From Saccharibacillus kuerlensis DSM 22868 (GTDB lineage: Bacteria; Bacillota; Bacilli; Paenibacillales; Paenibacillaceae), in assembly GCF_000378145.1 (NCBI RefSeq), contig NZ_KB899277.1, positions 248,001-312,000 of the forward strand: a DNA stretch of 64,000 nt, in the 5' to 3' direction. Position numbers and translations under genes: made by a program. This document shows, one piece after another, positions 1 to 9,353 of this stretch; position 1 is the stretch's first letter, and every line of letters starts with the position of its first letter. The notes beneath the pieces were generated by a model. The model searched no databases. It had not been told where the DNA came from and saw only the letters and a list, made by a program, of their open reading frames with translations.

Positions 1-430
1 GCACTTCCAGGCGGCTTCTCAAGTGACGGGACAATTTTTCTTCCGGAAGATCTTCGGGTACGATTCCGCTCAGGTACACGATATGACCAATGCCATTCTT
101 CCGTGCCGCACGAGCAAAATTATCGGCCAAGATCGCATCCATGTCTTCAAAATTCCCTTGAGTAAGCTTGGCTGTCGGCATCATGGAATGAATCAGGTAG
201 AATGCATAGTCTGCTCCTTGAAGAGCTTCAAGCGCATCGCCCGTCGAATAAAAATCGCAGCTTCTCCATTCCACATGCTCTTCGTTTTCTTTCGAGTCTC
301 CGTGGCGGGAAAGAGCAATAACATCATAATCTTCCTTTAGCTTTTTCAGCAGGTTTTGTCCGATATAACCGCTGGCTCCGGTTAAAATGACTTTTGGACG
401 TTCCTTGTTCACGATTGGCGTAGTCTCCAT
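1..430 (-). CDS. NAD(P)-binding Rossmann-fold protein (atypical SDR / NmrA-like), 3' end missing
   Basis: The first 143 codons of a gene that runs off the left edge of the window. The N-terminus holds a beta strand followed by the dinucleotide-binding glycine motif GASGYIG at about residues 18-24, then a helix and an acidic/basic turn (ALSRH), as in extended or atypical short-chain dehydrogenases. A YLIHSM stretch near residue 80 and YLSGI near residue 125 resemble NmrA-like and DUF2867-linked nucleoside-diphosphate-sugar epimerase homologues. The ATG at 430 is preceded by a modest AAGGTG site. Substrate is unknown; many such proteins are redox sensors or quinone-related reductases. No catalytic YxxxK can be assessed because the gene is cut. 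Confidence 0.75.
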   Translation of the reverse strand, partial: METTPIVNKERPKVILTGASGYIGQNLLKKLKEDYDVIALSRHGDSKENEEHVEWRSCDFYSTGDALEALQGADYAFYLIHSMMPTAKLTQGNFEDMDAILADNFARAARKNGIGHIVYLSGIVPEDLPEEKLSRHLRSRLEV

Positions 431-520
431 ATGCACACCTTCTTTGTTTGAGATTTCTCGGATGACCTTGAACGCAGCCCGGCCGCCGCTTTCTGTTCAT
501 TACCCGCTCTCCCAGAAAAG

Positions 521-561
521 AACCCGTTCTTCGGCTTGTCATCCGAGAGAACGGGTTTTTT
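521..561 (-). terminator. Rho-independent terminator
   Basis: A 10-bp stem (521-530 with 548-557, AACCCGTTCT/AGAACGGGTT) extended by TCGG/CCGA inside. On the minus strand it is followed by a TTCTTTTC tract, fitting termination of the phosphoesterase gene at 604-1335. The plus strand also has a T run. Confidence 0.7.
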
Positions 562-603
562 GAAACTAACTATAAGAGAAATCAATTTTAAGCTTCCATG
601 CTG

Positions 604-1335
604 TTAGTTCTTTAGACCGCGATAGCGTCCGGTCCGGAGTTCCTGTACGTAGGCATCCAGCTCAGGCATCTCCGCTTCAACTGCCTGACGAACAGCCAGA
701 GCAATATCGTAAGGTACGCGTGCAAACGTCAGATCAAATTTCGTTTTGCGCCGTTCTCCGAGTTCACCTTCCAAAATGGCATAAGACGCTTGAGTCATAT
801 CGAGCGGATTGCCTACGCTGCCGGCATTGAACAGCATGCGCCCTTCCATAATCTGCATATAAGCGTTGTGGATATCGCCATAGCCGGCCACGTCCGCTTT
901 GATCGGTTCCAGACTGAGGTCGGAAGGTTCGAACAAGCTGAGCTTGCGCTCGTAATCGTCCCAAGGTTGAACCCGCTCGAAAGCGCTGCGCGGCGAAGCA
1001 TGGAACAGCCGGACGTACCGTCCGCTCATCATAAATTCGATCGAGAAAGGAAGCGAACGCAAATAATTAAGACGTTCTTCTCCTAGGAGACGCTGGTGCC
1101 AAGCAAGCGTTTGAAATTCTGTCGGCTGCGGCGTGAATTCATCCCAGTTTCCCCGTACTGTATATTTGCAGTGCTTGCGAATCAGATCGATCACTACATC
1201 CGAGCTTGGACCTTTGCCGACCAGGTCTCCCAGACAGTAAATGTCCGCAATTCCTCGGCTTTCGATATCTTCGAGCACCGCTTCCAGTGCGGGAAGATTG
1301 CCGTGAATATCGGATATAATCGCTATTTTAGTCAT
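604..1335 (-). CDS. Calcineurin-like metallophosphoesterase
   Basis: A 243-residue cytoplasmic phosphoesterase of the YfcE/MJ0936-like metallophosphatase group. The dimetal site motifs are all visible: SDIHGN at residues 8-13, GDLVG at about 36-40, GNWDE at about 62-66 (the GNHD-equivalent), a histidine in LFHASP, and GDIH near residue 150. This family hydrolyses phosphomono- or diesters with two metal ions; the physiological substrate cannot be told from sequence. It stands alone, with its own terminator downstream and an acetyltransferase gene 61 bp upstream on the same strand, so weak co-transcription is possible. No membrane segment or signal peptide is present. Confidence 0.85.
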   Translation of the reverse strand: MTKIAIISDIHGNLPALEAVLEDIESRGIADIYCLGDLVGKGPSSDVVIDLIRKHCKYTVRGNWDEFTPQPTEFQTLAWHQRLLGEERLNYLRSLPFSIEFMMSGRYVRLFHASPRSAFERVQPWDDYERKLSLFEPSDLSLEPIKADVAGYGDIHNAYMQIMEGRMLFNAGSVGNPLDMTQASYAILEGELGERRKTKFDLTFARVPYDIALAVRQAVEAEMPELDAYVQELRTGRYRGLKN

Positions 1336-1396
1336 CGGTAATCCCCCGTTTGATGTCGAATTGCCTCGGTGTCGAACTTTTTATAATTTTTCAACA

Positions 1397-1978
1397 CTAG
1401 AAGTCAAGGCCGCGAACTTTCGCAAATATCATTTCATTTACAAGTGTATCATCTTCTTCAAGCTTCCAATTTCGCAGAACACCCTCCAAAGTGAAGCCTG
1501 CGCGTTCGGCAACAGCCGCACTGCGCTTATTTCGGTCATCACAGCGAATTTCGACCCGGTTTGCTTCCAAATATCGGGCGGCAAAATCCGTCAGACCGTG
1601 TACCGCCTCCGTAACCAGTCCTTTTCCTGCGTAAGAGGTACGAATCCAGTAACCGATCTCGAACCGCCGTGCCCTCCAGTCGAACCGATGCAGCCCGCTT
1701 GCGCCCAGGATTAATCCCGTTTCCCGTTCGGTCATCAGCATCATCATGTCGGTCCGCTCCAGAAAATGCAGCCGTTTGAGGCGCACAAGCTGCTCCGTTT
1801 CTTCCGGCTCCGGCAGAATACGCGCAAACGGCAGGAACGGCGACAATTCCTGCTGGCTTTCACGAATCGCCGCATTCAACTCCGCCCCGTCACCGGGAAG
1901 GGTTGCACGGATCAACAGACGCTCCGTTTCGAACCGATCGGGAAAATCGAGCATAATGGGGTGTGTTTTGACACTCAT
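1397..1978 (-). CDS. GNAT N-acetyltransferase, RimJ/RimL type
   Basis: A 193-residue acetyltransferase resembling ribosomal-protein alanine acetyltransferases. The N-terminus has the family start FETERLLIRATLPGDGAEL; the middle has the substrate-strand segment RFEIGYWI followed by the acetyl-CoA loop YAGKGLVTEA (Q/RxxGxG/A equivalent) at about residues 115-125, and the C-terminal N(K)RSAAVAERAGF motif typical of RimJ/RimL enzymes. These enzymes acetylate N-terminal amines of ribosomal proteins or small molecules and antibiotics; the target here is unknown. The ATG at 1978 has an AAGGAG site nine bases upstream. It is one of several acetyltransferases in the first 27 kb. Confidence 0.85.
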   Translation of the reverse strand: MSVKTHPIMLDFPDRFETERLLIRATLPGDGAELNAAIRESQQELSPFLPFARILPEPEETEQLVRLKRLHFLERTDMMMLMTERETGLILGASGLHRFDWRARRFEIGYWIRTSYAGKGLVTEAVHGLTDFAARYLEANRVEIRCDDRNKRSAAVAERAGFTLEGVLRNWKLEEDDTLVNEMIFAKVRGLDF

Positions 1979-2028
1979 GGCTTTTCTCTCCTTCTCTTCT
2001 CCTTAAGACCATCCTATAATCTATACCG

Positions 2029-2715
2029 CTAGATCTCATTTATTCCGTTCCATTCCCGTTCGAACCGCTGCAGGAATTGTTCCATAAACACGTGTCGATC
2101 TTCCGCAATTCTGCGACCGGCCTGCGTATTCATCAGATCTTTCAGTTTGAGCAGCTTTTCGTGGAAATGATTGATGCCCGTGTCTTTGCCGTTTCGATAT
2201 TCTTCCGGTGTCATATGATGACGAACCGGGATACTCGGATCGTACATGGGCCGGCCTTTTTTACCCGAATAAACAAACGTTCTGGCTATACCAATCGCTC
2301 CTAATGCATCAATCCGATCCGCATCCTGAACAATCCTGCCTTCAAGCGTACTCATCGGCAGGCCCGTACCCCCGCGAAATGACATTGTTGAGATGATCTC
2401 CATTACATGAGCGGTTTCTTCCCGGGTAACGCCGTGTTCCAGCATCCAGTTCTCTGTCTGCTTCATTCCTTCTTCATGGTCGTCCACCAGCTTTTCGTCC
2501 GCCAAATCGTGAAGCAGTGCGGCCAGCTCACAAATAAAAAGATCCGCTCCCTCTTCTGCCGCAATATGTTTAGCAAGCTCGGTCACCCGGTAAATGTGCC
2601 ACCAATCGTGCCCGCTGCCTTCATGCTCCAACGTGCTTTTCGCCAGCGCTGCAGCTGCATGCAAAATGTCCTGCTGCCGCAGCTCTTTCGTGTTTTCACC
2701 GTTCGTATGATCCAT
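2029..2715 (-). CDS. HD-domain phosphohydrolase
   Basis: A 228-residue HD-superfamily hydrolase similar to the YedJ/YpgQ group. The metal-binding histidines and aspartates are seen in HDWWHIYRV (first His), ALLHDLAD (the HD pair, about residues 64-71) and a later QDADRIDALGAIGIART segment that is diagnostic of this group. B. subtilis YpgQ-type enzymes are reported to cleave nucleoside triphosphates to pyrophosphate, so a nucleotide-cleaning role is a reasonable guess only. The start is taken at the ATG at 2715 because it has AAGGAG seven bases upstream; a longer frame to 2751 has no ribosome site. Confidence 0.85.
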   Translation of the reverse strand: MDHTNGENTKELRQQDILHAAAALAKSTLEHEGSGHDWWHIYRVTELAKHIAAEEGADLFICELAALLHDLADEKLVDDHEEGMKQTENWMLEHGVTREETAHVMEIISTMSFRGGTGLPMSTLEGRIVQDADRIDALGAIGIARTFVYSGKKGRPMYDPSIPVRHHMTPEEYRNGKDTGINHFHEKLLKLKDLMNTQAGRRIAEDRHVFMEQFLQRFEREWNGINEI

Positions 2716-2823
2716 GCCAAATCTCCTTCGCCGCTTGTCGTGCCGCGTCATATCCGCAGCGCTATTCTATTATTGTACCGAAAACCGGAAGCCGAGCAAA
2801 GGGGAAGTCTATAGAAACAACAT

Positions 2824-2869
2824 AAAAAGACCCTCATCCGAACGGAGTATCCCGCTGGACAAAGGTCTT
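2824..2869 (-). terminator. Terminator downstream of clpB
   Basis: On the minus strand AAGACC (2864-2869) pairs with GGTCTTTTT (2824-2832), enclosing a smaller GCGGGA/TCCGTT hairpin. It lies 78 bp after the clpB stop codon. Confidence 0.6.
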
Positions 2870-2946
2870 CCCTATTTCAACAGCATCTACCGCGTCAACC
2901 CTAATAAAGGCGCAGATATTCCCGTTTGGTTAGCAGCCATTCATTT

Positions 2947-5550
2947 CTAATTGGGTCCAACCTTTATAGTCAGCGAGCCGTCCTCTTCATCAACCAGCAG
3001 CCGCTCACCATCCTGTACTTCGCCGGCAATAAGAGCCCGGGCAACCTTCGTCTCCAATGAACGCTGTATAAATCGCTTGAGCGGACGTGCGCCATAGACG
3101 GGATCAAAACCTTCCCGGGCAATCAACCGAGCCGCAGGTCTGGACAATTCAAGTTCGATTCTGCGTTCCGACAGACGGCTGCGCAGTTCATCGGCCAGTT
3201 TTAGCACAATCTGCTCGATCTCGGACATCCCAAGCGGCTTAAACAGCACGACATCGTCGATCCGGTTAAGAAACTCGGGCCGGAAATGACTGCGAAGCTC
3301 ACGCATGACGTTTTCCCGCGCCGCTTCTGAAATGCCATTTGAAACTCCACCCTCTGAAATACCACCGCTTAGATATGCCGAGCCGATATTTGAAGTCATA
3401 ATTACAATTGTATTTTTAAAATCGACATTACGACCTCGCGAATCAGTCAAACGTCCGTCATCAAGCAGCTGCAGAAGAATATTGAAAACATCGGGATGCG
3501 CCTTCTCCACTTCGTCAAGCAGAACGACGGAGTAAGGCTGCCGCCGGACCGCTTCGGTCAGCTGACCGCCTTCTTCATAGCCGATGTACCCGGGAGGCGC
3601 ACCAATCAGACGCGACACGCTGTGCTTCTCCATGTATTCGGACATATCGATCCGAATTCTGCTCTCTTCCCGATCGAACAATACGGCAGACAAGGCTTTG
3701 GCCAATTCCGTTTTACCGACGCCCGTTGGGCCCAGGAAGAGGAAGGAACCGATCGGACGATTTGGGTCCTTGATACCTGCTCGCGCTCTGAGTACAGCAT
3801 CCGTGACAAGGCTTATCGCTTCATCCTGACCCACAACCCGCTCACGCAGGATGTCTTCTAGACGCAGCAGCTTTTCCCGCTCGCCTTCAACAAGACGACT
3901 GACCGGAATTCCTGTCCATTTGGATACGATATCCGAAATTTCCGATTCGGTTACCGCTTCTTTCAGCATTCGATCTTCCTGTCCATGCTGCGCAGCTTCC
4001 TTGACCTGCTTCAGTTCACGTTCCAGATTGGGAATGATACCGTAACTCAGTTCAGCCGACTTATTCAGATCGTACTCTTCCTGCGCCTGCTCCAAATCTT
4101 TGCGTGCCTGCTCTAGTCGGCGCTGCAGTTCACGTGCTCCCTCAATTGCGGCTTTCTCCTGCTCCCAGCGTTCTTTCATAACCAAATGCTGCTCTTTGAG
4201 ATCGGCCAGCTCGCGCTGGAGATTATCCAGACGTTTTCTGCTGGCCGGGTCCGTCTCCTTGCGAAGAGCGGCCTCTTCAATCTCCATCTGCATCATTCGG
4301 CGGGTCACCTCGTCCATCTCTCCAGGCATAGAATCGATTTCGGTTCGGATCATCGCACAAGCCTCGTCCACAAGATCGATTGCCTTGTCGGGAAGATAAC
4401 GGTCGGAAATATAACGATTGGACAGCACACCGGCTGCCACTAGAGCACTGTCATAAATCTTGACCCCATGATGAACTTCGAATCGCTCTCGGAGACCGCG
4501 CAAGATTGAGATGGTATCTTCTACGCTTGGCTCGCCGACCAGCACTTTCTGGAATCGGCGTTCCAATGCCGGGTCTTTCTCTACATGCTCCCGATATTCG
4601 TCCAAAGTGGTCGCTCCAATACAGTGCAGCTCGCCTCGCGCCAGCATAGGTTTCAACATATTTCCCGCATCCATTGCTCCCTCGGATCTGCCTGCACCGA
4701 CAATGGTATGCACTTCATCAATAAACAGAATAATTCGTCCATTTGCTTCCTTAATTTCGCGAAGTACGGCCTGCAGTCTTTCTTCAAATTCGCCCCGGTA
4801 TTTCGCTCCCGCAATGAGTGCGCTTATATCGAGCGAGAAAATAGTACGGTCCTTCAGCCCTTCCGGCACATCACGGCGAACGATTCGATGCGCCAATCCT
4901 TCAACGATTGCCGTCTTGCCGACTCCAGGTTCACCGATCAGCACCGGATTATTTTTCGTTTTGCGAGATAAGATCCGAATAACGCGGCGGATTTCGACAT
5001 CTCGTCCAATAACCGGATCAATCCGACCTGCACGTACTTCAGCGACAAGGTCTCGTCCATATTTCTCCAACACTTCATACGTCCCTTCCGGTTCGCGGCT
5101 TGTGATCCGCTGGCTGCCGCGAATGTCCTTCAACACACCGAGCAGCTTCTCGCGTGTTATGCCTTCGGCACGCAACAGTTCTCGTATTCCGCCCCGTTTA
5201 TCTTGATCAAAAGCAAGCGTGACATGTTCGACGGCCGTAAACTCGTCGCTCATTTGCTCCGCTTCCTTCTGCGCTCGTTCCAATACAGCAAGCATATCTG
5301 CTGAAAGATAAGGCTGTACACCTCCGCTGACTCGCGCTTTCCGCCTCAGAAGTTCATCCACTTTATAAAGTATCCGCGCTTCGGAAACGTCTAGACGCTG
5401 AAGCAGTCTCGGCAGCAGCCCTCCGCTCTGCTTCAACAGTGAGTGAAATAAGTGAGGAGTATCGATCTCTTGATGGCCGCTCGATGATGCAAGCGCCTGC
5501 GAAGCCGAGATCGCTTCCTCCAGCTTCTGCGTCAATCGGTTGAAATCCAT
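2947..5550 (-). CDS. clpB: ATP-dependent disaggregase ClpB
   Basis: An 867-residue Hsp100 chaperone, the usual ClpB length. In order: a double-repeat Clp N-domain (residues 1-140), AAA+ domain 1 with Walker A GEPGVGKT near residue 200 and Walker B FIDEVHT, a long coiled-coil M-domain (about 400-520, rich in E, K, R and Q), AAA+ domain 2 with GPTGVGKTE near residue 600 and [10 protein letters not shown], and the C-terminal D2-small domain. The M-domain separates ClpB from ClpA/ClpC. It rescues aggregated proteins with DnaK/DnaJ. The start ATG at 5550 is preceded by GGAGGAG; an upstream in-frame TTG at 5565 lies inside that ribosome site and is rejected. It follows a DnaJ-family gene on the same strand by 86 bp, so the two probably form one heat-shock transcript. 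Confidence 0.95.
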   Translation of the reverse strand: MDFNRLTQKLEEAISASQALASSSGHQEIDTPHLFHSLLKQSGGLLPRLLQRLDVSEARILYKVDELLRRKARVSGGVQPYLSADMLAVLERAQKEAEQMSDEFTAVEHVTLAFDQDKRGGIRELLRAEGITREKLLGVLKDIRGSQRITSREPEGTYEVLEKYGRDLVAEVRAGRIDPVIGRDVEIRRVIRILSRKTKNNPVLIGEPGVGKTAIVEGLAHRIVRRDVPEGLKDRTIFSLDISALIAGAKYRGEFEERLQAVLREIKEANGRIILFIDEVHTIVGAGRSEGAMDAGNMLKPMLARGELHCIGATTLDEYREHVEKDPALERRFQKVLVGEPSVEDTISILRGLRERFEVHHGVKIYDSALVAAGVLSNRYISDRYLPDKAIDLVDEACAMIRTEIDSMPGEMDEVTRRMMQMEIEEAALRKETDPASRKRLDNLQRELADLKEQHLVMKERWEQEKAAIEGARELQRRLEQARKDLEQAQEEYDLNKSAELSYGIIPNLERELKQVKEAAQHGQEDRMLKEAVTESEISDIVSKWTGIPVSRLVEGEREKLLRLEDILRERVVGQDEAISLVTDAVLRARAGIKDPNRPIGSFLFLGPTGVGKTELAKALSAVLFDREESRIRIDMSEYMEKHSVSRLIGAPPGYIGYEEGGQLTEAVRRQPYSVVLLDEVEKAHPDVFNILLQLLDDGRLTDSRGRNVDFKNTIVIMTSNIGSAYLSGGISEGGVSNGISEAARENVMRELRSHFRPEFLNRIDDVVLFKPLGMSEIEQIVLKLADELRSRLSERRIELELSRPAARLIAREGFDPVYGARPLKRFIQRSLETKVARALIAGEVQDGERLLVDEEDGSLTIKVGPN

Positions 5551-5636
5551 CTTGTTCTCCTCCAACTCTATAGGTTAGGCTCTCTTGCTATGATGCTCTG
5601 CATAATATTTTGCCGAATGTCGATTCCGGGCAGTAT

Positions 5637-6578
5637 TCAGGACTTCCGCTTTCCTAGCTGCGGTTGAAAGCCTGACAGATTTGCCAAACGACGGTACAAT
5701 TCTTCTTCCGCCGAAGTAGGTTCCGGCACTATGATCTCGATCTCGGCAAATAAATCACCGTAAGTTCCATCCGCGCGACGCAGCCCGCGGCGCGGAATGC
5801 GAAGTCTCCGGCCGGCAGCGATCGCTCGCGGAATGTTTAGATTGACCGCCGCTCCATCGGGCAGCATAATTCGCGCCTTTCCTCCGAGTGCCGACTGCCA
5901 CGGTGCAATACGCAGCGCGGCTACAAGATTCTCCTCTTCCAGCGTATAAACAGGATGTTCCAATATGTTAAGCACGATTCGCAGCTCTTCTCCCGAAGCC
6001 AATCCGTTGCTTCCGTTTCCGGTCATTCGAATCGTATTACCGTTTCTTGATCGTTCCGGCAGCCGCAGCCCAATTGTTTTGCCTCCAAGCATAATTCGAA
6101 CTGTCTCTCCACGATACGCCTGTTCAAGCGTTACCTCAAGCGTAGACTGAGCCGGTCCCCGCATCTCCGCTTCAGCTGCCGTACTGCCGAAACCTCCCAT
6201 TCCGCCCACACGTTCGTTGAAAAACATATCAAAAATGTCTTCGTGCTGCAGATCATTAATCCAGTCGAAACTTCCCCCTGAATTTCCGAAACCTCTTCCT
6301 TGAGAACCGAATTCCGATTCCCTGTGCCGATCCCGAGAAGTTCTGCTTCCAAAACCGTCTGCAGAGCGGCGCCGATGAGCATCGTATTCGCGGCGCTTAT
6401 CCTCACTGCCGATCACCTCATAGGCGGCGGCAATTTCTTTGAAGCGCTCTTCCGCTCCCTGCGTCTTGTTCACGTCAGGATGCCACTGCTTGGCCAGTTT
6501 TTGATAGGCTTTCTTGATTTCCGACTGGGAGGCGTTTGCTTCGACCCCGAGTACATGGTAATGGTTTTTGTCCGGCAT
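5637..6578 (-). CDS. DnaJ/CbpA-family Hsp40 co-chaperone
   Basis: A 313-residue type B Hsp40. The J-domain occupies residues 5-70 with the HPD loop at 33-35, which stimulates DnaK ATPase. A Gly/Ser/Arg-rich and Phe-containing linker follows (about 75-130), then two beta-barrel C-terminal substrate-binding domains with the family phrases LEVTLEQAYRGE and RIMLPDGAAVNLNIPR. There is no CxxCxGxG zinc finger, so it is CbpA-like rather than the DnaJ of the dnaK operon. The ATG has a GGGAGGAAGG site. It probably heads an operon with clpB, pairing a substrate-recruiting Hsp40 with the disaggregase. No CIRCE or CtsR site was found upstream. Confidence 0.9.
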   Translation of the reverse strand: MPDKNHYHVLGVEANASQSEIKKAYQKLAKQWHPDVNKTQGAEERFKEIAAAYEVIGSEDKRREYDAHRRRSADGFGSRTSRDRHRESEFGSQGRGFGNSGGSFDWINDLQHEDIFDMFFNERVGGMGGFGSTAAEAEMRGPAQSTLEVTLEQAYRGETVRIMLGGKTIGLRLPERSRNGNTIRMTGNGSNGLASGEELRIVLNILEHPVYTLEEENLVAALRIAPWQSALGGKARIMLPDGAAVNLNIPRAIAAGRRLRIPRRGLRRADGTYGDLFAEIEIIVPEPTSAEEELYRRLANLSGFQPQLGKRKS

Positions 6579-6923
6579 GACCTTCCTCCCCCTTATAAAC
6601 CGAGCTTCTGCCCGCCTTCCTTACCTCTCTATACCCGAATCTCTCTCCTTTTATAGAAAAGCAAGCCGTGTACCTTCCTTTTATGTTTGTTCCTTTCCTT
6701 TGTTACGCATATTCGACAGGATTCGTTGCATCTCAAATTATCTGTAAACGTATGATTGTGAGTTTAAATTAGGCTCATTTAACTTGTTTATAGAAACATA
6801 AAAATACTTATATGTATTTTCTTCTTTTTTTTCAATTAAGCGGTTTCAGTTTGCGGAATTTGTTTAAGATAAATCAGGAACTAAATTGCATGCAGACATC
6901 AAGATATATGAGGAGGAGTTTTT
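6579..6923. other. AT-rich divergent promoter region
   Basis: A 345-bp gap between the DnaJ-family gene (minus) and a secreted protein gene (plus). It becomes very AT-rich after 6700 (T tracts at 6826-6834). No convincing operator, CIRCE element or RNA was recognised; both promoters must lie here. Confidence 0.5.
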
Positions 6924-7994
6924 TTGAATAGATCCAAAATGCCGGGAACGGGAAAATGGGTAACCGCCGTACTGGCTTTCAGTGTAACTTTTGGAGGAGC
7001 CTGGGCCGTGCCGTCATTCGGACCAATCGCTCATGCTGCTTCCGTTGATCAAACCGCTTCATCCTCCCATCTCTCTTATTGGAACAGTGTAGAACGAGCT
7101 GCGTTGGTAAAAATGCTCGCCATCTGCAACCAAGCTTCCAGCGACTTTTACAGTGATCCGGATAATGCCCGGTATCAAGCGATAAAGTTACATTCAGACA
7201 GCGCGCGCATTCTTTTGCTCAATCCTGCGTCCTCCCCCGCTGAACTCAACCTTGCTTACGCCAATCTCGATTCCGCTCTTACCGCTTACATTGAAGAGTA
7301 TATCCGTGACGCTTCCATTCTCGAACGCCAGACTTTTCAAATGGCCCGAATGCTGAACGATTCGATTGGAACGACTCCAGGGACATATCCACAAGATGCC
7401 GCAGATAAAATGTTTGCCATCATCGAAGAAGCTCAAGCGGTTGTTTACAATGAAAGTTCGACGGTTTCTCAGTTCTGTGATCAATATCGCAAATACATAG
7501 AGGGTGCCGCGGCATTAAACGACTCTATGAATTTTGATCGGGCAGATCGTCTGAATAAATTGAACACTGAGCGCCAAACGATCGAAGCTCTAGCTGCTAA
7601 CGCCTCTTCAGACGAAAACTCCGACAAACTGGTGGAAGCTTTCAAAGTTCAGGCCGACGAGTTGGATAAGCTCTTGAACGGAACATCCGGCCTGCTGGCT
7701 GTTGAAGCCGCAACTCGCTGTGTACAAAGTGCTTATAATGCCTGTCAGGAAGGAATATCTGCTGACGAAGGGATACAGCTGGCTAATGAGTTGGACGAAG
7801 CCCGCAAGCTGTACGATTTGCCTAAAGGCATTCGTTCAGGACAATATCCAAACTCCGCATTTGGCGAACTGCGCAAAGCGGTTAACAAGTCAGCTTTGAC
7901 ACTTTCCAGAAATTCTTCGCAGGCTCAGTTAAGCGAGGCACGAGCTTCACTGGTCGAAGCGGTCGCTATATTCCATTCTAAACTGCGTCCTTAA
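6924..7994 (+). CDS. Secreted helical protein of unknown function
   Basis: A 356-residue exported protein. A basic start, a hydrophobic stretch and an AHAAS cleavage-like site near residue 38 form a signal peptide. The mature part is almost entirely helical, and two stretches share a pattern: GTYPQDAADKMFAIIEEAQ near residue 150 and SGQYPNSAFGELRKAV near residue 310, each followed by a Ser-rich turn and a second helix. This G-x-YP-x-x-A-x-x-L/M layout is like the FIVAR-type repeats of Gram-positive surface proteins, so a cell-envelope or carbohydrate-linked binding role is possible. No sorting motif or catalytic residues are seen. The start is a TTG five bases after AGGAGGAG. Confidence 0.7.
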   Translation: MNRSKMPGTGKWVTAVLAFSVTFGGAWAVPSFGPIAHAASVDQTASSSHLSYWNSVERAALVKMLAICNQASSDFYSDPDNARYQAIKLHSDSARILLLNPASSPAELNLAYANLDSALTAYIEEYIRDASILERQTFQMARMLNDSIGTTPGTYPQDAADKMFAIIEEAQAVVYNESSTVSQFCDQYRKYIEGAAALNDSMNFDRADRLNKLNTERQTIEALAANASSDENSDKLVEAFKVQADELDKLLNGTSGLLAVEAATRCVQSAYNACQEGISADEGIQLANELDEARKLYDLPKGIRSGQYPNSAFGELRKAVNKSALTLSRNSSQAQLSEARASLVEAVAIFHSKLRP

Positions 7995-8030
7995 GGAATT
8001 TAGTTGAATATTATTGAAAGAATTAAAAAG

Positions 8031-8060
8031 AGACACCGGAAGAATGATCCGGTGTCTTTT
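8031..8060. terminator. Bidirectional terminator
   Basis: A perfect 10-bp stem AGACACCGGA/TCCGGTGTCT with a 7-base loop, T tract on the plus strand and A tract before it. It separates the convergent secreted-protein gene and hsp20. Confidence 0.85.
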
Positions 8061-8087
8061 ACTTGTATGGGGACTTTGTCCGACTGA

Positions 8088-8534
8088 TCAGTCTTCGCCT
8101 TCAATCAAGATGCGTTTACCACCGGCAACCTCCTTTTTAGGAATGTCCAGCTTAAGAATCCCGTCTTTAAGCGATGCACGGATTTTATCACGGTCGGCAT
8201 TTTCGATGAAGAAGCGACGAACAAATTCTCCATATCGGCGCTCGCTGCGTATCACGCGTCGTGTCTCATCACTTTCCGGATTCTGTTCATGCCGAACAGC
8301 GCGAATCGTCAGATAAGAAGCTGTGTAGTCAATGTCAATCTCTTCTTTGCGGAATCCAGGAAGCTCGGCCTCCAACAAAAAACGCGTGTCTTCCTCAATA
8401 AGATCTGTACGAAAAGACATGGCACGTTCGCGTACCGAAGCCGTAAAGTCTTCGCCGAACGTATCCCCCAACGTCTTTTTCAACTGCTCGATCATCTCTT
8501 CTGCCTGTCTGCCAAAAGGGCCTTGTTCAAACAT
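8088..8534 (-). CDS. Small heat-shock protein, Hsp20 family
   Basis: A 148-residue alpha-crystallin-type holdase. The N-terminal arm is about 45 residues, the alpha-crystallin domain runs from about 46 to 135 and contains LEAELPGFRKEEIDID, a YGEFVRRFFIE strand and the A-x-x-x-D/N-G-I-L motif SLKDGILKLDIPK, and a short tail ends in KRILIE, an IxI/V-like anchor. Such proteins hold unfolding clients for the DnaK and ClpB systems; clpB lies about 2.5 kb downstream. The ATG has an AGGAG site eight bases away. The promoter carries a CtsR operator (8590-8606), so it is predicted to be induced on heat or proteotoxic stress. Confidence 0.92.
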   Translation of the reverse strand: MFEQGPFGRQAEEMIEQLKKTLGDTFGEDFTASVRERAMSFRTDLIEEDTRFLLEAELPGFRKEEIDIDYTASYLTIRAVRHEQNPESDETRRVIRSERRYGEFVRRFFIENADRDKIRASLKDGILKLDIPKKEVAGGKRILIEGED

Positions 8535-8589
8535 CGTCCATTCTCCTCTCGAAATCGATTAGTCGATGAAGCACTTTGTCTGAAGTTTG

Positions 8590-8645
8590 TTTGACCTTTA
8601 TTGACTTTACTACTTCATTATAAAGCGAATACGCAGAATTAGCAA
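8590..8645 (-). promoter_or_regulatory. hsp20 promoter with CtsR operator
   Basis: Minus strand: -35 TTGCTA (8640-8645), 17-bp spacer, -10 TATAAT (8617-8622). Immediately downstream, 8590-8606 reads AGTCAAT-AAA-GGTCAAA, the tandem heptad of the CtsR consensus (A/GGTCAAA-NAN-A/GGTCAAA) with one mismatch. The operator covers the start-site region, where CtsR would block transcription at normal temperature. Confidence 0.8.
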
Positions 8646-8723
8646 AAGAGTTCCAGGCATTTTACAGGCGAATTTGTATATTTATGGACCATTTTCGGAA
8701 TTTAGTAGAAATTTTCTTCTTTT

Positions 8724-9200
8724 CTAAGCATTTTCGATTTGTATCCTTTTAGAAAATCCTGTTGATCCTGCAGTATATCCTTGACTCCGATAGAAACGAT
8801 GTGCGGCCTGCCGTTCATCCCTATTGCCGCTATTCAACTTGACATAAAGCGCTCCCAGCTCACTTGCCCACTTTTCCGCTTCCTTGAGCAGTTTACCCCC
8901 AATTCCTTCTCCCCGATGATTCTCCGACACTACTAGAGCCATTACCCAAATTTCGGATTGATCGTGAAGCAGCGGCTGTTCCTTGTGCAGCGTAATCACG
9001 CCGGTCAGCTTGTCGGACTGCTCCGCAACCAGCGTTACATAATCGCCATGTTCACGCAGCACACGCAATCGGGCAGCTAAAGCTGTCGGTTCTGTAGGAT
9101 ATCCAAGTTGGCCGAACAGTTCGCACAGCTGTTCAGCTTCACTGTCCGTTTCCCTTCTGACAGTCAGCTGAGATAACTTTTGCTTACTTGAATCTGCCAT
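8724..9200 (-). CDS. GNAT N-acetyltransferase
   Basis: A 158-residue single-domain acetyltransferase. The acetyl-CoA binding motif is VSENHRGEGIGGKLLKEAE at about residues 90-108 (the RGxGxG signature), followed by GALYVKLNSGNRDERQAAHRFYRSQGY, where the NRDERQAAHRFY phrase is typical of the aminoglycoside/small-molecule GNAT branch. Substrate unknown. The start is placed at the ATG at 9200, which follows AAGGA by six bases; the longer frame to 9230 lacks a ribosome site. Its nearest neighbours are hsp20 and another acetyltransferase, each apparently transcribed separately. Confidence 0.85.
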   Translation of the reverse strand: MADSSKQKLSQLTVRRETDSEAEQLCELFGQLGYPTEPTALAARLRVLREHGDYVTLVAEQSDKLTGVITLHKEQPLLHDQSEIWVMALVVSENHRGEGIGGKLLKEAEKWASELGALYVKLNSGNRDERQAAHRFYRSQGYTAGSTGFSKRIQIENA

Positions 9201-9255
9201 TCGTTTTCCTTCTTTCCGCTGTATTATCATGTGAATATATCCCGTATATTAAACG

Positions 9256-9295
9256 AAAAAGCCAGTATGCGGACATGACCGCGCACTGACTTTTT
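9256..9295 (-). terminator. Terminator between two acetyltransferase genes
   Basis: AAAAAGCCAGT (9256-9266) pairs with ACTGACTTTTT (9285-9295) with one mismatch, and GCGG/CCGC pairs inside. It follows the acetyltransferase gene at 9354-9833 on the minus strand. Confidence 0.7.
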
Positions 9296-9353
9296 CCGAT
9301 ACCCTATGGTTGTGCTTTCGATGATAAGTATATACCGAAGTTTTGGGCTGCGC

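Noticed and set aside
6579-6923. CIRCE (TTAGCACTC-N9-GAGTGCTAA) or CtsR site before the DnaJ-family gene
   Set aside because: Neither motif is present on either strand, unlike at hsp20.
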